Part shown: in pieces, positions 60,528 through 64,000 of the stretch
How the letters are laid out: each line of letters begins with the position of its first letter
How positions within the stretch are numbered: position 1 is the first letter of the stretch
NCBI RefSeq assembly: GCF_000374525.1
Contig: NZ_KB894572.1
Coordinates: 372,001 to 436,000 of the forward strand
Source: Amorphus coralli DSM 19760
Lineage (GTDB): Bacteria; Pseudomonadota; Alphaproteobacteria; Rhizobiales; Amorphaceae
DNA: 64,000 nucleotides
Direction: 5' to 3'
Notes under the pieces: generated by a model
What the model saw: the letters and a program-made list of their open reading frames with translations, nothing else
Told to the model about the DNA's origin: nothing
Database searches by the model: none
Made by a program: the position numbers and the translations under genes

Positions 60528-61358
60528 ATGGCCAGATCCGCCTCTTCGCGCCGCAAGCTGGGGATGACGCTGTTCGCCTGGGCGATCGGCATCCTGATCT
60601 TCTTCCCCGTGCTGTGGACGGTGCTGACCAGCTTCAAGACGGAAGCCGAGGCGATCGCCTCGCCGCCGTCCTTCCTGCTGTTCGACTGGACGCTGGAAAA
60701 CTATGTCGAGGTCCAGGAGCGTTCGAACTATTTCCGGCACTTCTGGAACTCGGTGGTGATCTCGCTGGGCTCCACGGTGCTCGGGCTGGTCATCGCCATT
60801 CCCGCCGCCTGGTCCATGGCCTTCGTGCCGGCGAAGCGGACCAAGGACGTCCTGATGTGGATGCTGTCCACCAAGATGCTGCCGCCGGTGGGCGTGCTGA
60901 TCCCGATCTACCTGATCTTCCGCAATCTCGGGCTGCTCGACACGGTGGGCGGGCTGGTGATCGTCCTGATGCTCATCAACCTGCCGATCATCATCTGGAT
61001 GCTGTTCACCTATTTCCGCGAGATCCCCGGCGAGATCCTGGAAGCCGCCCGCATGGACGGCGCCGGCCTCAAGGCGGAGATCATCCACGTGCTGACGCCG
61101 ATGGCGGTGCCGGGGATCGCCTCGACGATGCTCCTGAACATCATCCTCGCCTGGAACGAGGCGTTCTGGACCCTCAACCTGACCGCGGCCAAGGCCGCAC
61201 CGCTGACCGCCTTCATCGCCAGCTATTCGAGCCCGGAGGGCCTGTTCTACGCCAAGCTCTCCGCCGCCTCGACCATGGCCATCGCGCCGATCCTGATCCT
61301 CGGCTGGTTCAGCCAGAAGCAGCTCGTGCGCGGCCTCACCTTCGGCGCCGTGAAATAA
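60528..61358 (+). CDS. smoG: Polyol ABC transporter permease SmoG
   Basis: A MalG-type permease of 276 residues from ATG 60528, 17 bases after smoF. Six membrane helices are visible; the EAA loop is [20 protein letters not shown]. The segment [19 protein letters not shown] is typical for polyol permeases. The C-terminal RGLTFGAVK is a conserved end of the family. Confidence 0.94.
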   Translation: MARSASSRRKLGMTLFAWAIGILIFFPVLWTVLTSFKTEAEAIASPPSFLLFDWTLENYVEVQERSNYFRHFWNSVVISLGSTVLGLVIAIPAAWSMAFVPAKRTKDVLMWMLSTKMLPPVGVLIPIYLIFRNLGLLDTVGGLVIVLMLINLPIIIWMLFTYFREIPGEILEAARMDGAGLKAEIIHVLTPMAVPGIASTMLLNIILAWNEAFWTLNLTAAKAAPLTAFIASYSSPEGLFYAKLSAASTMAIAPILILGWFSQKQLVRGLTFGAVK

Positions 61359-61371
61359 GGGACCTCGAACA

Positions 61372-62369
<998 letters not shown>

Positions 62370-62373
<4 letters not shown>

Positions 62374-63143
62374 CCCGCCTTGCCGGCAAGTCGGCCGTCG
62401 TGACCGGCTCCGCCCGCGGCATCGGCCGTACCTTCGCCGAGGCCTACGTGCGCGAGGGCGCCACCGTCGCCATCGCCGACATCGATCGCGACCGCGCCGA
62501 GGCGACGGCCCGGGAGATCGGCGAGGCCGCCTATGCCGTCGCCCTGGACGTCACCGACCAGGCGTCCATCGACGCCGCGGTCGAGTCCGTCGTGGCGCGC
62601 ACCGGCCGCATCGACATTCTGGTCAACAACGCCGCCCTGTTCGATCTCGCGCCCATCGTCGAGATCTCGCGCGAAAGCGTCGACCGGTTGTTCGCCATCA
62701 ATGTCTCCGGCACCCTGTTCATGCTGCAGGCGGTGGCGAAGCGAATGATCGCGCAGGGCGAGGGCGGCAAGATCGTCAACATGGCGAGCCAGGCCGGCCG
62801 GCGCGGCGAGGCGCTGGTCGCCGTCTATTGCGCCACGAAGGCCGCTGTCATTAGCCTCACCCAGTCGGCCGGGCTGGATCTCATCCGCCACGGCATCAAC
62901 GTCAACGCGATCGCCCCCGGCGTGGTCGACGGTGAGCACTGGGACGGCGTTGATGCTTTGTTTGCGAAATACGAGAACCGGCCGATCGGCGAGAAGAAGC
63001 GCCTTGTCGGCGAGGCGGTTCCCTTCGGCCGCATGGGCCGGGCAGAGGACCTGACCGGCATGGCTGTCTTCCTCGCGTCCTCCGAGGCAGACTATATCGT
63101 TGCCCAGACCTACAATGTCGACGGCGGCAACTGGATGAGCTGA
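62370..63143 (+). CDS. smoS: Sorbitol dehydrogenase SmoS (short-chain dehydrogenase)
   Basis: An NAD-dependent SDR of 257 residues that oxidises sorbitol to fructose. [15 protein letters not shown] is the cofactor loop, NNAALFD the structural motif, Ser in [11 protein letters not shown] and YCATKAA the catalytic Ser-Tyr-Lys. The C-terminus ends in the characteristic [10 protein letters not shown]. Coupled to smoK and followed by mtlK. Confidence 0.93.
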
Positions 63144-63179
63144 GGCTCTCCCGCCGCGCTCCGGCTGCAAGGATCCACC

Positions 63180-64000
63180 ATGACCACTCGGCTATCCGCC
63201 GCCGCGCTTCCCGCCATCGAGGACCAGGCCGCCGTTCCGGCCTACGACCGGGCTGGGCTGGCCGCCGGCATTCTCCATTTCGGCGTCGGCAACTTCCACC
63301 GGGCCCACCAGGCCGTCTATCTCGACGATCTTTTCGCCACCGGCCGCGACCACGACTGGGCGCTCGTCGGAGCCGGCGTCATGCCGGGCGATGCGGCGAT
63401 GCGCTCCGCGTTGGAAGGCCAGGACTGGCTGACCACCGTCGTCGAGCAGTCGGCGGAGGAAAGCCGTGCGCGCGTCACCGGGGCGATGATCGACATGCTG
63501 CCCGTGGGGGACGTCGCGGCGATCATCGAGCGGCTCGCCGATCCGGCCATCCGCATCGTGTCGCTGACTGTCACCGAAGGCGGCTACTTCATCGATTCCA
63601 CCGGGACCTTCGACCCCACCCAGCCGCCGATCGTCGCCGACGGGGCCAATCCCGATGCGCCGCAGACCGTGTTCGGTCTCATTGCCGCCGGCCTGAAGCA
63701 GCGCAGGGCGGCAGGCCTTGAGCCCTTCACCGTGATGTCCTGCGACAACATCCCCCACAACGGCATTGTCGCGCGCAACGCGGTGGCGGGTGTCGCCCGG
63801 CTGTCCGACCCGGCCTTCGCCGACTGGATCCTTCAGACTGTCGCCTTCCCCAGCGGCATGGTCGACCGCATCACGCCCGCAACCGGCGACCGCGAGCGCC
63901 AGCTTCTGTCGGATACGTTCGGCATCGACGACGCGTGGCCGGTCTTCTGCGAAGACTTCTCCCAGTGGGTTCTGGAAGACAATTTCCCGGCGGGCCGGCC
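63180..64000 (+). CDS. mtlK: Mannitol 2-dehydrogenase MtlK (cut by right window edge)
   Basis: A long-chain polyol dehydrogenase that oxidises mannitol to fructose; 273 codons are visible and the frame continues off the window. LHFGVGNFHRAHQAVYLDDL is the N-terminal NAD-binding region, VTEGGYFID and MSCDNIPHNG are family motifs, and DRITPATGDRER begins the catalytic domain. The catalytic Lys lies beyond the edge. ATG 63180, 36 bases after smoS. Confidence 0.93.
   Translation, partial: MTTRLSAAALPAIEDQAAVPAYDRAGLAAGILHFGVGNFHRAHQAVYLDDLFATGRDHDWALVGAGVMPGDAAMRSALEGQDWLTTVVEQSAEESRARVTGAMIDMLPVGDVAAIIERLADPAIRIVSLTVTEGGYFIDSTGTFDPTQPPIVADGANPDAPQTVFGLIAAGLKQRRAAGLEPFTVMSCDNIPHNGIVARNAVAGVARLSDPAFADWILQTVAFPSGMVDRITPATGDRERQLLSDTFGIDDAWPVFCEDFSQWVLEDNFPAGR

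Overview
The window is GC-rich, gene-dense DNA without rRNA, tRNA, CRISPR or recognisable insertion sequences. The gene content suggests a metabolically versatile, probably marine or saline-soil alphaproteobacterium: an ectoine TRAP uptake and catabolism locus of the Ruegeria type, a Rhodobacter-type sorbitol/mannitol operon, and a LIV-type ABC transporter with acyl-CoA genes. The lineage call is inference from these clusters; no marker gene is present.

Region 1 (1-22.9 kb) is a type VI secretion locus. A DUF2169 gene runs off the left edge. It is divergent from a small exported protein, followed by tssA-tssB-tssC-tssE-tssF-tssG-tagH(FHA)-tssJ-tssK-tssL-tssM-tagF-pppA-ppkA, mostly with ATGA-type overlaps. 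Genes for hcp, clpV and vgrG are absent here. Two extra genes follow in the same direction: a small soluble HAMP-like coiled-coil protein and a MinD/ParA-type ATPase with Arg at the signature-Lys position. A second Ser/Thr kinase faces them (22.9-24.3 kb).

Region 2 (24.5-34.1 kb) has two convergent operons. The first is tetR, a crotonase-like protein, an acyl-CoA ligase and two hot-dog proteins. The second is a LIV-type ABC transporter with an alpha/beta hydrolase. The same 17-bp near-palindrome lies in both promoters, so they look like one TetR regulon.

Region 3 (34.2-39.9 kb) is an aromatic-acid module: a zeta-class GST isomerase, a fumarylpyruvate/fumarylacetoacetate hydrolase, a 917-residue fusion of an FAD hydroxylase with a benzoate-CoA-ligase-type domain, a 4HBT thioesterase and an IclR regulator. 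The parts fit salicylate -> salicylyl-CoA -> gentisyl-CoA -> gentisate -> ring-cleavage products, but the gentisate dioxygenase is not in the window.

Region 4 (40.1-55.3 kb) is ectoine/5-hydroxyectoine import and breakdown: eutB, eutC, (ABM protein); an M20 deacetylase, eutD, eutA, usp, uehC, uehB, uehA and enuR on the minus strand; then asuR, ssd, a quinone reductase and a class III transaminase on the plus strand. The usual EutE/DoeB deacetylase is apparently replaced by an ArgE-like M20 enzyme.

Region 5 (55.4-64 kb) is a polyol locus: a ROK repressor divergent from fructokinase, then smoE-smoF-smoG-smoK-smoS-mtlK, the last cut by the right edge. An operator-like inverted repeat is shared by the fructokinase and smoE promoter regions. 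Stable hairpins lie between the binding-protein gene and the next gene in all three transporter operons.
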